This document shows, one piece after another, positions 1 to 9,150 of a stretch of DNA of 64,000 nt. Within the stretch, counting starts at the first letter, position 1. Each line of letters starts with the position of its first letter. The position numbers were made by a program, and so were the translations under genes. The notes beneath the pieces were generated by a model. It was given only the letters and a program-made list of their open reading frames with translations, made no database searches and was not told where the DNA came from. The DNA comes from Methylobacter sp. GTDB lineage: Bacteria; Pseudomonadota; Gammaproteobacteria; Methylococcales; Methylomonadaceae. Where the stretch lies: NCBI GenBank assembly GCA_023229605.1, contig JALNYY010000006.1, positions 4,119 through 68,118 of the forward strand, read 5' to 3'.

Positions 1-1378
1 TATTTTCAAGAATACTTTTAAGTTGCTTATAAGCTTTGTCCTGCTGGAAACCTTCTCGCCCTGCTTTTTCTTTTAAAGCACTGTTATTTGCACGGCTAAG
101 CTTAACCGCTCCAAAAAGCCGTCGGTATGAAAAAAAGTAATAACTAGCCTTACTTGTTCTTCTCTGTTCAATATCCAACCAATCAACATCCGAATTGCCA
201 TAAGGCAAAATGCGAATTCTGTCCCTAAAAACATAAAGTCCACCTATTAGACCTGTTTTTGTATAAAGCTCTTTCCAATCATCAGGCGTCATTCTGCTTA
301 CGCGTTGCTCACCTTGTATATAGCCAAATTCTATTTCGAATGGACCACATTTTGTGTAATTTCCACCACCGTCTTTCCAAGGTATGATGTAGTCTTCGTT
401 GGTCTCCTCGTAAATTCTAATAAATCCACGAAATTGTCCAAATTCATCGATTTTTCCAACTATACGATGATCTGCTTTTTCTAATTCATCTTTAGTAAAA
501 AATTCACGATCTGAAATTAAATCATCATTGTCCGAGTCGGAAGGCCAATAACGAAAAGCAGTTTGTATAGGCGGAGGTGTAGTTTCGAGAAAAGTGGAAT
601 TACAAAACCCGAGTAGAAATTTAGAAAAATCTTTTTTATTGTTACTTCTATCCAGTTCAATTTCGTCCAAGATTGTATGATTAGCTGGCGCTATATAAAA
701 ATGTGTACCGGCTGATTCTGTCAGCGAAATACCACCGAGAAAGCTTTGTAGGTTTTCTGGATCAACTTGAAAATCATCCAAATCTCTTAAAATTTGACTA
801 AAATCGTAATCAGTATTTTTACTTTCTAATAACTCTACGTTCTTCCTGAACTCCTTAACAAGACTACCAACCTCGATATCTGAAGGTAATTTATTGTCCG
901 TAATAACGTGAATAGGAATTTCAATTTCATCTAAATTGATGGCCGGAACTTCAAAAAGTCCCCAATGGATAAAACACATCACCAAGTCATGTAAACCATC
1001 GTTACGCATCGCGCGGGTTAGAACTAAAACTTGTTCGCCAAGTAGGCCAATGGCTAAGCGGCCGATGCCTTTTTCTCCCATGACGGCGCGTTCCGTCTTA
1101 TCCGAGGGCCGATAGGTGTCGATAGTACGGTTCTGAGCGGCGTATTTGCTTTCAGTCCCCAACACCAACCATCGATTCTCAAAATCGTCTTTCGTCATTC
1201 CTATGCCGTCATCACGAATAACTAACAAATTATCTGAGCGGAAATAATCTACCTCGGCATGGTCGGCGTAGGCATCGTGGGCATTTTTGAAAAGCTCGCT
1301 GATCGCAGTGGAAACGTTGGCAATCTGTTGACGGCCGAGCATATCGACGGCGCGAGCTCGAGTCTTGAATTTAGCCAT
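1..1378 (-). CDS. GHKL (MORC/MutL/Hsp90-like) ATPase, partial at left edge
   Basis: Translating the minus strand from the ATG at 1378 gives an open frame of at least 459 codons that leaves the window at position 1. The N-terminal third carries the GHKL ATP-binding signature: N-box ELFKNAHDA (about residues 28-36), DDGIGM (about 53-58) and GEKGIGR near residue 90. The rest looks like a long extension that I cannot assign to a named domain. Bacterial MORC-type GHKL ATPases are known to sit beside DNA methyltransferases in restriction-modification loci. Here the start codon overlaps the end of the cytosine methyltransferase by 8 bp (ATGGCTAA), so the two are almost certainly co-translated. Inference: the ATPase or restriction-associated subunit of a modification/defence system whose remaining genes lie left of the window. 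The fold call is firm and the role is not. Confidence 0.8.
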   Translation of the reverse strand, partial: MAKFKTRARAVDMLGRQQIANVSTAISELFKNAHDAYADHAEVDYFRSDNLLVIRDDGIGMTKDDFENRWLVLGTESKYAAQNRTIDTYRPSDKTERAVMGEKGIGRLAIGLLGEQVLVLTRAMRNDGLHDLVMCFIHWGLFEVPAINLDEIEIPIHVITDNKLPSDIEVGSLVKEFRKNVELLESKNTDYDFSQILRDLDDFQVDPENLQSFLGGISLTESAGTHFYIAPANHTILDEIELDRSNNKKDFSKFLLGFCNSTFLETTPPPIQTAFRYWPSDSDNDDLISDREFFTKDELEKADHRIVGKIDEFGQFRGFIRIYEETNEDYIIPWKDGGGNYTKCGPFEIEFGYIQGEQRVSRMTPDDWKELYTKTGLIGGLYVFRDRIRILPYGNSDVDWLDIEQRRTSKASYYFFSYRRLFGAVKLSRANNSALKEKAGREGFQQDKAYKQLKSILEN

Positions 1379-2441
1379 TTTGAGCAATATTGATGATATG
1401 AGCACCTATGCGTCTGGCAATTTCCGGGGGAACCGCATTACCAATTTGCTTCGCCAAGCAGGCCATGTTGCTACCTTTAAAAACAAAATCCTTGGGAAAT
1501 GTTTGTAAAGTGGCTCCTTCGCGTAGGGAAATGGCTCTGTCTTCTTCCGGATGACCAAACCGGCCGTTTGAGAAACTATTAAACCGAGTTGTAATAGTGG
1601 GAGCAGGACGGTCCCAATACATGCGGGCATATACATCGCGAAAAATGTCATCTTTCCCTTGATAAGCGGGAATTTGAAGTGTTTTATTATTTTTCCAGCA
1701 GGATCTGTCGCCGCCTGATTTAGGAGTTAATCGAATTCTTTGTAAATTTTCTTCCGAAAGCTTGGCTGACCAGTGCTGGAAATTGGATTCGTCTTTATGG
1801 CCGGCTATGATTTTATTAAACCCATTAGCGACACCAATATAATTCTTAACTATAAGATTAGGGTTGTGTTCCGGAGTAGGTAAACTTATTTTATTCGTAA
1901 GTCTTGAGGCAATAAGCAGATAGCGTTTTCTTTTCTGGGGAACCCCGAAGTCGATAGCATTGATCACACCATCATTATAAGCGTATCCTTCTTTGTCCAG
2001 AAATTTGAGAAAATCCGGCAAAATGGTATGTGTTTTATTTGATGCCAAACCGGGAACATTTTCAACTATTACAAAACCAGGCCTGAAATAGGAGATAAAG
2101 CGCTCAAAATTTTTGAGTAAAAATGCACTCTTTAGGCTTTTTGTTTTATTAGTTCTAACTTTGCTCCAATATTGGCATGGGCTGCAACCGGCAAAGATAA
2201 GGTTATTATCATTTTTATTGATTTTTAAGATATTAGCTAATTCGAGAGTATCCAGGTCGCTTATATCGTGGTGCATAAATTTTGCATCTACAATATTAGC
2301 TTCGTATGTTTCTTTGCATAAATAGTCGTTATCAAGCCCAGCCAGAATTTCAATTCCCGCCGATTGCAAGCCGTAACTCATACCACCCGCTCCGCAAAAA
2401 AAATCAATTGCTTTTAAACCTGACATTACCGATTCTTTCAT
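1371..2441 (-). CDS. DNA (cytosine-5-)-methyltransferase
   Basis: Transfers a methyl group from S-adenosylmethionine to C5 of cytosine in DNA. All main family motifs are visible: motif I FFCGAGG (residues 14-20), motif IV SPCQ with the catalytic Cys near residue 89, motif VI ENV (126-128), motif VIII QKRKR (169-173), a target-recognition stretch in the middle, then TITTRFN and the C-terminal motif X QIGNAVPP. At 356 aa it has the usual length for a single-domain type II enzyme. An internal Met at residue 6 (just before SGLKAIDFF) is an alternative start. The gene ends inside the start of the GHKL ATPase, so the pair forms one transcript. The target site cannot be read from sequence. Probably a restriction-modification or ATPase-associated modification enzyme. 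Confidence 0.93.
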   Translation of the reverse strand: MKESVMSGLKAIDFFCGAGGMSYGLQSAGIEILAGLDNDYLCKETYEANIVDAKFMHHDISDLDTLELANILKINKNDNNLIFAGCSPCQYWSKVRTNKTKSLKSAFLLKNFERFISYFRPGFVIVENVPGLASNKTHTILPDFLKFLDKEGYAYNDGVINAIDFGVPQKRKRYLLIASRLTNKISLPTPEHNPNLIVKNYIGVANGFNKIIAGHKDESNFQHWSAKLSEENLQRIRLTPKSGGDRSCWKNNKTLQIPAYQGKDDIFRDVYARMYWDRPAPTITTRFNSFSNGRFGHPEEDRAISLREGATLQTFPKDFVFKGSNMACLAKQIGNAVPPEIARRIGAHIINIAQNG

Positions 2442-2990
2442 TCAAATGTTGTATACCATAGCTGAGAAGCATAATTTGGGCAATACAAATCGATCGAAGT
2501 TGAAATACTTTGCCCCCCTTTATAAATCAATGGGGTCAGACTTGAATGGTACTTACTTAAGCGATAAGCAAGTGAATTAAAAAAATCTGGCATGATGGAA
2601 AACTTTGGGGCCGTAGGCTGATGATATGGACTCCTCATTACACCGTTTAAAAATTGCCGGTGCATTTTATATTGCGCCAGGGTGAGTGAAGATTCCATAT
2701 CATCAGCCTATCTTTGCAAAACCAACATCAGCTTATGTTCAATTTTTGGTCATTGGCAAAATTAGAGCGACCGTCGCTTTCGGGTCGACTGCGGTCAGCC
2801 GCAGTGTCGTTACCTTATGCAAAAAACAGACGGGGGGCATAACGGAAAAGACAAGTCCAAATGCGCACGATCAGGCGCAAAAAGGAGTAAGTGGTCAAAA
2901 AGCAGTCAGGTTACTTTTCATGAGTAATGTATCATCTCCCCTTTTTCGCTTTTGGTATTCGAAGTCTGTTTTCTAACCGAGTATACCGTA
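2442..2990. other. Intergenic region with no convincing gene; contains a 17-bp inverted repeat
   Basis: About 550 bp between the methyltransferase start and the TauE-like gene. Short open frames exist on both strands, but none has a recognisable domain or a good ribosome site. The segment is a patchwork: a phrase reading TGGGGTCAGACTTGAATGG near 2530 and a long perfect inverted repeat (2614-2710) suggest decayed mobile or REP-type sequence at the flank of the modification locus. Confidence 0.5.
2614..2710. repeat. Perfect 17-bp inverted repeat enclosing 63 bp
   Basis: Left arm 2614-2630 (TAGGCTGATGATATGGA) and right arm 2694-2710 are exact reverse complements. The match does not extend by even one base on either side. 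The enclosed 63 bp encode nothing recognisable. Such arms could be the termini of a short non-autonomous element or a recombination footprint beside the methyltransferase/ATPase locus. Confidence 0.7.
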
Positions 2991-3782
2991 TCAAAACCAT
3001 ATCAACTTGGCCGCCATCACAAACAGCAGCAGCGAAAAATAGCGTTTTAATTCCTCCGCAGGCAGTTTATGCGCCAGTTTTGCTCCGATCGGCGCGGTGT
3101 ACATGCTGGTCAGCACGATGCCCAAAAACGACGGCACATAAATATAACCCAAACTCCAGTCAGGCAGCTGCGACGCATCCTTGCCCAGCAGGGCGTAGCC
3201 CACCGTGCCGACGACGGCTATCGGCAAGCCGCAGGCGCTGGCTATGGCGACCGCATTGCGCATCGGCGTTTGAAAATGCACTAAATACGGCACTATCAGC
3301 GTACCTCCGCCTATTCCCAGCAGCGACGACAGCAGCCCCATGATGCCTGCCGTACCCAAATCCAGCTCCTTGGACGGTTGCTGTTGGCCCGGTTTGGGCT
3401 TTAGTTGCAAAGCCATTTGCACGCCCACGCCTACCAAATAGATGATAAACAGAAAGCGTAATACGCCGCCGGTGACATGATCCGCGACCACGGCTCCGAC
3501 AGCCGAGCCGATCATAATCCCCGGTCCCAGGGTGCGCACCTTATTCCACAATACCGAATCCAAACGATGGTGCGCCAGCACCGAAGAGATCGAAGTAAGA
3601 ATAATGGTCGCCAGCGAGGTTGCGACCGACATGATCATGACCAGTTCTGCGGGGAATTCTTGCGCCGCAAACAACATCGCTAAAACCGGCACGATAACCA
3701 AACCGCCGCCTATCCCGAAAAGCCCGGCCGTTAATCCGGCGACTGCGCCCAATAAAATACTGGCTAAAAAAATGCTTATCAC
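2991..3782 (-). CDS. TauE/SafE-family membrane permease
   Basis: A 263-residue inner-membrane protein with about eight hydrophobic segments. The glycine-rich motif GLFGIGGG near residue 20 recurs as LGIGGG in the second half (about residue 155), which is the internal duplication typical of TauE/SafE (DUF81) transporters. Members export or import sulfite, sulfoacetate or other small organic anions. The substrate here is not determinable. It is encoded on the minus strand just downstream of pilT with an 80-bp gap, so it may be read through from pilT or have its own promoter. A second, half-size member lies at 10395-10778. Confidence 0.88.
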   Translation of the reverse strand: MISIFLASILLGAVAGLTAGLFGIGGGLVIVPVLAMLFAAQEFPAELVMIMSVATSLATIILTSISSVLAHHRLDSVLWNKVRTLGPGIMIGSAVGAVVADHVTGGVLRFLFIIYLVGVGVQMALQLKPKPGQQQPSKELDLGTAGIMGLLSSLLGIGGGTLIVPYLVHFQTPMRNAVAIASACGLPIAVVGTVGYALLGKDASQLPDWSLGYIYVPSFLGIVLTSMYTAPIGAKLAHKLPAEELKRYFSLLLFVMAAKLIWF

Positions 3783-3863
3783 TTCATTCCCCTGATCAGG
3801 TGTTACCGTGAAAATTGCAAAGCTGTACGCTTATCCGCCCTACGTCCGAAATACCGGCGCAAA

Positions 3864-4901
3864 TCAGCGGAACATATCCTTATTAACGGCTTTCTCCATA
3901 GCCATTTTTGCAGTAATTATGCCTTTATCAACCAGTTCCTTCATATTCTGGTCCAGCGTCTGCATGCCGTCCTTGCGTCCGGTTTGAATCGCGGAATACA
4001 TTTGCGCCACTTTGGCTTCGCGGATCAGGTTCCTGATGGCCGATGTGCCGACCATGATTTCATGCGCGGCAACACGGCCGCCGCCGATTCTCTTCAGCAA
4101 CGTTTGGGATATGACCGCCTGCAACGATTCGGAAAGCATGGCCCGGATCATGTCTTTTTCCGCGGCGGGAAATACGTCGATAATACGGTCGATGGTTTTA
4201 GCGGCGGAGGTCGTATGCAGCGTGCCGAACACAAGGTGGCCGGTTTCCGCCGCCGTCATCGCCAGCCGGATGGTTTCCAGGTCGCGCATTTCGCCGACCA
4301 GGATAATATCGGGATCTTCCCGCAGCGCCGACCGCAACGCTTCGTTAAAACCGTGGGTGTCGCGATGGACTTCCCGTTGGTTGATCAACGATTTTTGGCT
4401 CTCATGAACAAACTCGATAGGGTCTTCGACGGTCAGGATGTGCGCGTAATCGTTGCAGTTGATATGGTTGATCATCGCCGCCAGTGTCGTTGATTTGCCC
4501 GAGCCGGTAGGGCCGGTCACCAGAACCAGGCCGCGCGGTTTTTGGCATAGTTCCTCAAAAAACCTGGGCGCCTTCAAGTCTTCAAGGCTCAATATTTTCG
4601 ATGGAATAGTCCTGAATACAGCGGCCGCGCCGCGCTCCTGGTTAAACGCGTTAACACGGAAGCGGGCGACGCCCGGCAATTCAAACGAAAAATCGGTTTC
4701 CAAAAACTCCTCGTAATCTTTGCGTTGCTTGTCGTTCATAATGTCATAAATCAGCGCATGCACTTCCTTATGATCCAATGCGGGAATGTTGATGCGCCGA
4801 ATATCGCCGTCAACCCTGATCATAGGCGGGAGTCCCGCCGACAAATGTAAATCCGACGCTTTGTTTTTGGCTGAGAAAGCCAGTAATTCGGCAATATCCA
4901 T
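3864..4901 (-). CDS. pilT: Type IV pilus retraction ATPase PilT
   Basis: Cytoplasmic hexameric ATPase that depolymerises type IV pili and powers twitching motility. The 345-residue protein has every expected motif: Walker A GPTGSGKST (130-138), Asp box EDPIEF (159-164), Walker B DPDIILVGEMRD (196-207), His box HLVFGTLHT (222-230) and the PilT-specific AIRNLIRE (288-295) that separates retraction ATPases from PilB extension ATPases. Length is normal. It is transcribed divergently from yggS, the classic arrangement in gammaproteobacteria, with a 121-bp palindromic repeat inserted in the shared upstream region. No other pilus genes are in the window. Confidence 0.96.
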   Translation of the reverse strand: MDIAELLAFSAKNKASDLHLSAGLPPMIRVDGDIRRINIPALDHKEVHALIYDIMNDKQRKDYEEFLETDFSFELPGVARFRVNAFNQERGAAAVFRTIPSKILSLEDLKAPRFFEELCQKPRGLVLVTGPTGSGKSTTLAAMINHINCNDYAHILTVEDPIEFVHESQKSLINQREVHRDTHGFNEALRSALREDPDIILVGEMRDLETIRLAMTAAETGHLVFGTLHTTSAAKTIDRIIDVFPAAEKDMIRAMLSESLQAVISQTLLKRIGGGRVAAHEIMVGTSAIRNLIREAKVAQMYSAIQTGRKDGMQTLDQNMKELVDKGIITAKMAMEKAVNKDMFR

Positions 4902-5008
4902 AACATCCTCGTGAAGACAAAAATAAAATCGTTTTTATACCATAGTTCATCTTTTTGTTTTTTGAATGTTGCCGTTGTGTTAGTTTTTCATGAAAACCAT
5001 TGTCTAAT

Positions 5009-5129
5009 GGGAGCCTCGAAAAACCTGTTCCGTTCATGCTTCGACAAGCTCAGCACGAACGGAACAGGTTGGTTTTCCTAGAACCGTTCGTATTGAGCTT
5101 GTCGAAATGCGAGGTTTTTCGAGGTTCCC
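5009..5129. repeat. 121-bp MITE-like palindromic element between pilT and yggS
   Basis: The ends are near-perfect inverted repeats: left GGGAGCCTCGAAAAACCT (5009-5026), right arm 5112-5129 with one mismatch. Inside are nested palindromes built on the widely dispersed phrase CGACAAGCTCAGCACGAACG, whose arms GTTCCGTTC and GAACGGAAC pair. Related cores occur at 24737-24868, 25145-25308 and 52250-52420. No coding capacity. It lies in the divergent upstream region and may affect or terminate transcription. Confidence 0.75.
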
Positions 5130-5160
5130 TAATTGATAACTAACTGACCACGGGTAAGCA

Positions 5161-5844
5161 ATGACCACGATAACGCAAAGATTCAGACAAATACGTTCCC
5201 AAATCAGCACTGCGGAAACCGCCTTTAATCGCCGGCCCGGTTCCGTGCTGTTATTGGCCGTCAGCAAAACCAAGCCCGCCGAAGATATTGCCGCCGCCTA
5301 TCAATCGGGGCAGCGCCATTTCGGCGAAAATTATTTGCAGGAAGCATTAGGCAAACAACAGGAATTGGGCGCCTATGATATTACCTGGCACTTTATCGGC
5401 CCGATACAATCCAATAAAACCAAGGCGCTGGCGACGCATTTCGACTGGGTACACAGCGTGGACAGCTTGAAAATAGCCCGGCGGCTGAGCGAGCAGCGCC
5501 CGGCCCATTTGCCGCCGCTGAATATTTGCCTGCAAGTCAACATCAGCGATGAGCAAAGCAAATCCGGCATTACCCTGGACGAGTTGCCGGAGCTGTGCGA
5601 ACAGGTCGTAAAACTGCCCAACCTGAAGCTGCGCGGCGTAATGGCGATTCCGGCCCCGCAACAGGATTTTGAGCAACAACGCCGCCCTTATAAAGCGCTG
5701 TACCAGGCCGTTGCAAAGCTGGGGCGGCCCGAGTTGGATACTTTTTCGTTCGGCATGACCGGGGATTTACAAGCCGCGATAGCCGAAGGCTCGACTATCG
5801 TCAGAATCGGCACCGCATTGTTTGGCGAGCGGAATTACGGCTGA
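5161..5844 (+). CDS. yggS: YggS-type pyridoxal phosphate homeostasis protein (PLPBP)
   Basis: Single-domain TIM-barrel PLP-binding protein that buffers free pyridoxal phosphate and amino-acid pools; no catalytic activity is established for the family. The PLP lysine is K36 in LLAVSKTKPA. The stretches HFGENYLQEA, WHFIGPIQSNKTK and FSFGMTGDLQAAIAEGSTIVRIGTALFG are family hallmarks, including the C-terminal phosphate-binding loop. 227 residues is the standard size. It sits divergently next to pilT, a conserved neighbourhood. No proC or yggT follows here; the next gene is an unrelated phosphoesterase 236 bp away. Confidence 0.95.
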   Translation: MTTITQRFRQIRSQISTAETAFNRRPGSVLLLAVSKTKPAEDIAAAYQSGQRHFGENYLQEALGKQQELGAYDITWHFIGPIQSNKTKALATHFDWVHSVDSLKIARRLSEQRPAHLPPLNICLQVNISDEQSKSGITLDELPELCEQVVKLPNLKLRGVMAIPAPQQDFEQQRRPYKALYQAVAKLGRPELDTFSFGMTGDLQAAIAEGSTIVRIGTALFGERNYG

Positions 5845-6080
5845 CAAAAGCTTTTTGCTGCGCGGAGATTAACCGGCCACTACGGTTTAAGAGGGTTAAG
5901 CGAACGAGATATGCCGTCATCGATTCATTTTCAGCTTTGGCTTACATACGCCTACCCTTTTTTGCGCCACAATTGCGCCGTGCCGAATCCGGCGGGCGGG
6001 GGCACCTGCCACGGTAGGATAAACCTGAAATCGGCGAAAAAGGCAATAACTCTTGTAACGAACGGCTAACGGAGAAAATC

Positions 6081-7523
6081 ATGGAAAATCTTGGCGGAAA
6101 AATCGAACATGTCGTGGTGTTGATGATGGAAAATCGCTCCTTCGACAGCATACTCGGGCAGCTTTATCCAGAAAATCCCGGATTCGACGGACTTACCGGA
6201 AATGAAACCAACCCGAACTACGGCAAGGGCGACGTCAAGGTGTGGAACAGCGGAAATGTCGACCCGGAATCCATGTCGATTCCCGACCCGGACCCCGGCG
6301 AACTGTGGAAAGACATCAACATGCAGCTCTTCGGGCTCGACGGCAAACCCGGCAGCGAAACCCCGGCGATGAACGGTTTCGTCAACAACTATGTCAGGCA
6401 AACTGCAGAAGCTCCCGGAAACTATTCGCCGGAATCAATCATGCATTACTACACGCCGGAGCAGCTTCCGGTCATCAGCACTCTGGCGAAGGAATTCGCC
6501 GTGTGCGACAGCTGGTTCGCCTCCGCGCCCTGCCAGACGTGGCCGAACCGATTCTTCCTGCATTGCTCCACTGCGGAGGGATATGAAAACAATTCGCCGG
6601 CGCATTTCCCTTACCTGATGGAGACGGTTTTCAACCGTTTCAGCAATCCTGACTCATGGAAAATCTATTTCCACGATTTCCCCCAGACTCTGACCCTCAC
6701 CCGTTTGTGGCCGCATATAGAGCGGTTCAGGCTTTTCGAGACGGAATTTGCGAAGGACGCAGCGGCGGGCAAATTACCTGCCTATACTTTTATCGAGCCG
6801 CGCTATTTTCCGGACGTGAAATTGCCCAACGATCAGCATCCCCCGCACCATGTGGGAATGGGCGAGGATCTGATAGCCGATGTCTACAATGCGTTGAGAA
6901 GCGCGCCGACTTGGGAAAAGACATTGCTGGTCATCATTTACGATGAGCACGGAGGAATTTACGACCATGTCCCGCCGCCAAAAGCCGTACCTCCAGACAA
7001 CAGCCATTCCCAGCCGTTCGGCTTCGACCGCTACGGGGTTCGGGTTCCGGCGGTGCTTGTCTCCCCCTATATCAAGGCCGGAACCATCCTGAAGACGCCG
7101 GCAGGGTCATCCTGTCCTTTCGACCATACATCGGTTATCGCTACCCTCAGGAAATGCTTCTCTCTCGGCGCACCGATCAGCCATCGCGACGCTGTCGCCC
7201 CTGATCTCGAATGCGTGCTGAACCTCGACACCCCGAGTAATCCCGGTCCTGAAAAAATCGTACCCAGACCTTACGAAATCAGCCCCGACAAACTCGAAAA
7301 AGCATTGAATGCGCCCCTGAACGACTTCCAGAAGGCGATGCATGAAGCGGCCGCCCATCTTCCCATTCGCGGTGGAGGAAGCATTCTCGAAGACATCGAG
7401 AACCATGCCGAAAACCTGGTGAGGGGGATCATGCCTGGTGTTCCCGATCACAGAACCGCCGCCGCTGCGACGCCATTCATCAAAGAAAAATTGCGCGGGT
7501 TTTTGGGCCATGTCGTCAAGTAA
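6081..7523 (+). CDS. Phosphoesterase of the phospholipase C/acid phosphatase (PF04185) family
   Basis: 480-residue member of the alkaline-phosphatase-like superfamily. The metal-binding N-terminal motif VVVLMMENRSFDSILG (about residues 11-26) is diagnostic for bacterial phospholipase C/AcpA-type enzymes. Further support is the CDSWFASAPCQTWPNR stretch and the late DEHGGIYDHVPPP and FDHTSVIATLRK motifs that complete the metal and phosphate site. I see no signal peptide or twin-arginine motif, which is unusual because characterised members are exported. It could be a cytoplasmic variant or exported by an unknown route. It starts 17 bp after a GAGAA-type ribosome site and is followed at 100 bp by a membrane protein of unknown function with which it may form a unit. 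Lipid versus phosphomonoester substrate cannot be decided. Confidence 0.9.
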   Translation: MENLGGKIEHVVVLMMENRSFDSILGQLYPENPGFDGLTGNETNPNYGKGDVKVWNSGNVDPESMSIPDPDPGELWKDINMQLFGLDGKPGSETPAMNGFVNNYVRQTAEAPGNYSPESIMHYYTPEQLPVISTLAKEFAVCDSWFASAPCQTWPNRFFLHCSTAEGYENNSPAHFPYLMETVFNRFSNPDSWKIYFHDFPQTLTLTRLWPHIERFRLFETEFAKDAAAGKLPAYTFIEPRYFPDVKLPNDQHPPHHVGMGEDLIADVYNALRSAPTWEKTLLVIIYDEHGGIYDHVPPPKAVPPDNSHSQPFGFDRYGVRVPAVLVSPYIKAGTILKTPAGSSCPFDHTSVIATLRKCFSLGAPISHRDAVAPDLECVLNLDTPSNPGPEKIVPRPYEISPDKLEKALNAPLNDFQKAMHEAAAHLPIRGGGSILEDIENHAENLVRGIMPGVPDHRTAAAATPFIKEKLRGFLGHVVK

Positions 7524-7622
7524 TCGGTATTTTTTACCCGGTGACATGACCAAAAAACATTCAAACCGATAGGTCAATAGCCTGGGCCAAGTCCCTGGAA
7601 AAAATAAAAAAAGGAGGAATCC

Positions 7623-8453
7623 ATGTTTAACAGCACCACCCTGGAAGTCGCAATCGGGCTAGTCTTTTGTTACGCTTCTGTCGCTCTTATCGTCAGCTCC
7701 GTCAACGAAGCCATTGCATCAATCTTTAAGTTGCGTGCTAACACGCTGTTGGAGGGAATCAAATCCCTGCTCAACGACCCAAAGTTTAACGGGCTTGCGC
7801 TCAATGTGTACAACCACGGCTTGGTGAGCCATTTAGGTCAGGGAGATGCTAAGAGTGCACAAGACCTTGACAATAAACCCTCTTATATCGATCCCAAGCA
7901 TTTCGCTATCGCCCTTATAGACAGCATACAGACCAAAGCCGGCGATGTCGTACAACTGGGCAAGGATATAGATGCAATCCAAGATCCCAAATTGAAACAG
8001 CTGTTGCAGGGAATATACACGCGAGCCTCGGGAATCGACGCTGTCTATACCGAGTTGGCGGCCTGGTTCGACGCTGGAATGGACCGGCTGTCGGGCAACT
8101 ATAAGCGCCGCTCCCAACTTTATTGCTTCATAATCGCGTTGGTAATTGCAGTCCTGTTCAACATCGATACTTTTCATCTGTTCACGACGCTTTGGCAGCA
8201 TCCCTCCATTGCTGCGGAAATCGGCGCGCCGGTCCAACCGACAGATATTCCATGGGATGCCTTAATGGCCTTGCCTGTCGGCTGGCCGGACGGCGCACTC
8301 TCAATAAGCGGCGTTCAATTTTTGGGCTGGCTGGTCACCGCATCGGCAACGTTTTTCGGAGCGCCGTTTTGGTTCGACCTTTTGCAGAAACTGGTTAACC
8401 TGCGGGGCGCCGGAAACAAACCGGTAGTCGCAGGAAAGCAAACTTCCCGGTAG
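7623..8453 (+). CDS. Membrane protein of unknown function
   Basis: 276 residues, preceded by a strong ribosome site (AAGGAGGAA, 7612-7620). An N-terminal hydrophobic segment (residues 7-27) is followed by a soluble region of about 140 residues. Two more membrane segments follow, around 167-190 (LYCFIIALVIAVLFNI) and 228-250. I do not recognise a named domain. The layout (short N-terminal anchor, long cytosolic or periplasmic stretch, paired C-terminal helices) is that of a small family of uncharacterised bacterial membrane proteins. Its position between a phosphoesterase and a secreted T2 ribonuclease, all on the plus strand with short gaps, suggests co-transcription but does not reveal a role. 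Confidence 0.75.
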   Translation: MFNSTTLEVAIGLVFCYASVALIVSSVNEAIASIFKLRANTLLEGIKSLLNDPKFNGLALNVYNHGLVSHLGQGDAKSAQDLDNKPSYIDPKHFAIALIDSIQTKAGDVVQLGKDIDAIQDPKLKQLLQGIYTRASGIDAVYTELAAWFDAGMDRLSGNYKRRSQLYCFIIALVIAVLFNIDTFHLFTTLWQHPSIAAEIGAPVQPTDIPWDALMALPVGWPDGALSISGVQFLGWLVTASATFFGAPFWFDLLQKLVNLRGAGNKPVVAGKQTSR

Positions 8454-8494
8454 AATCCGTTCAGAAACCAAAATTCAAACAAAAGGGTAAAGTG

Positions 8495-9127
8495 ATGTCT
8501 TATACGAAAACAATCGGCAAAGCGGTCATCGCATTGATGCTGGCGCTGAGCCTTCCGGCTTATGCAGACGGCCAGCCGGGGAAGTTCGATTATTACCTGC
8601 TGACCCTTTCCTGGTCGCCTGAGCATTGCGCGGAAGTGCCGGGCGACAAGATCCAGTGCGAGGGGGAAAAACATTACGGCTTCGTCGTGCATGGATTATG
8701 GCCGCAATACAATAAAGGCTACCCCGATTCCTGCTCCACGACCCCTGCCGTTCCCGAAGCGGTCGTGCAGGAAATGCTCCCCGTCATGCCCAGCGAAAAA
8801 CTGATCCGGCACGAATGGGAAAAGCACGGCACATGCAGCGGCGAAAAAGTCGGCGATTATTTCAACCTGATCAGGAACACTTTCCAGACTATAAAAATCC
8901 CGGATGCTTACGCTAACCCGAGCCATCAGATCAATACCTCGGCCGCCAGCATCCGGCAACAGTTTCTGGAGGCAAATCCAAACTTGCATCTGGCCGTTGC
9001 CTGCAAAGGCGAATATCTGCAAGAAGTTCGTCTCTGTTTCGACAAAGAAATGCGTCCCACGGCATGCAGCTCCGGCGTCAGGGACTATTGCCCAGCTTCG
9101 GACGTAATCATGCGTCCGGCTAAATAA
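8495..9127 (+). CDS. Secreted ribonuclease of the T2 family
   Basis: Cleaves single-stranded RNA via a 2',3'-cyclic phosphate intermediate, probably in the periplasm. A Sec signal peptide covers residues 1-25 and ends at AYADG. The two conserved active-site segments are intact: CAS I HGLWPQ (H66) and CAS II HEWEKHGTC (H106, H111). Several cysteines support disulfides, as expected for an exported enzyme. 210 residues matches the bacterial RNase I/T2 size. The ATG at 8495 is preferred over the in-frame GTG one codon earlier because a GGGT-type ribosome site fits it. Likely used for scavenging external RNA. Confidence 0.93.
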   Translation: MSYTKTIGKAVIALMLALSLPAYADGQPGKFDYYLLTLSWSPEHCAEVPGDKIQCEGEKHYGFVVHGLWPQYNKGYPDSCSTTPAVPEAVVQEMLPVMPSEKLIRHEWEKHGTCSGEKVGDYFNLIRNTFQTIKIPDAYANPSHQINTSAASIRQQFLEANPNLHLAVACKGEYLQEVRLCFDKEMRPTACSSGVRDYCPASDVIMRPAK

Positions 9128-9150
9128 CTGCCAAGAGCAAGGGGACTGGC

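Noticed and set aside
2438..2698. 86-codon frame upstream of the methyltransferase
   Set aside because: No ribosome site, no recognisable fold, and it covers the inverted repeat. The sequence looks like decayed intergenic DNA.
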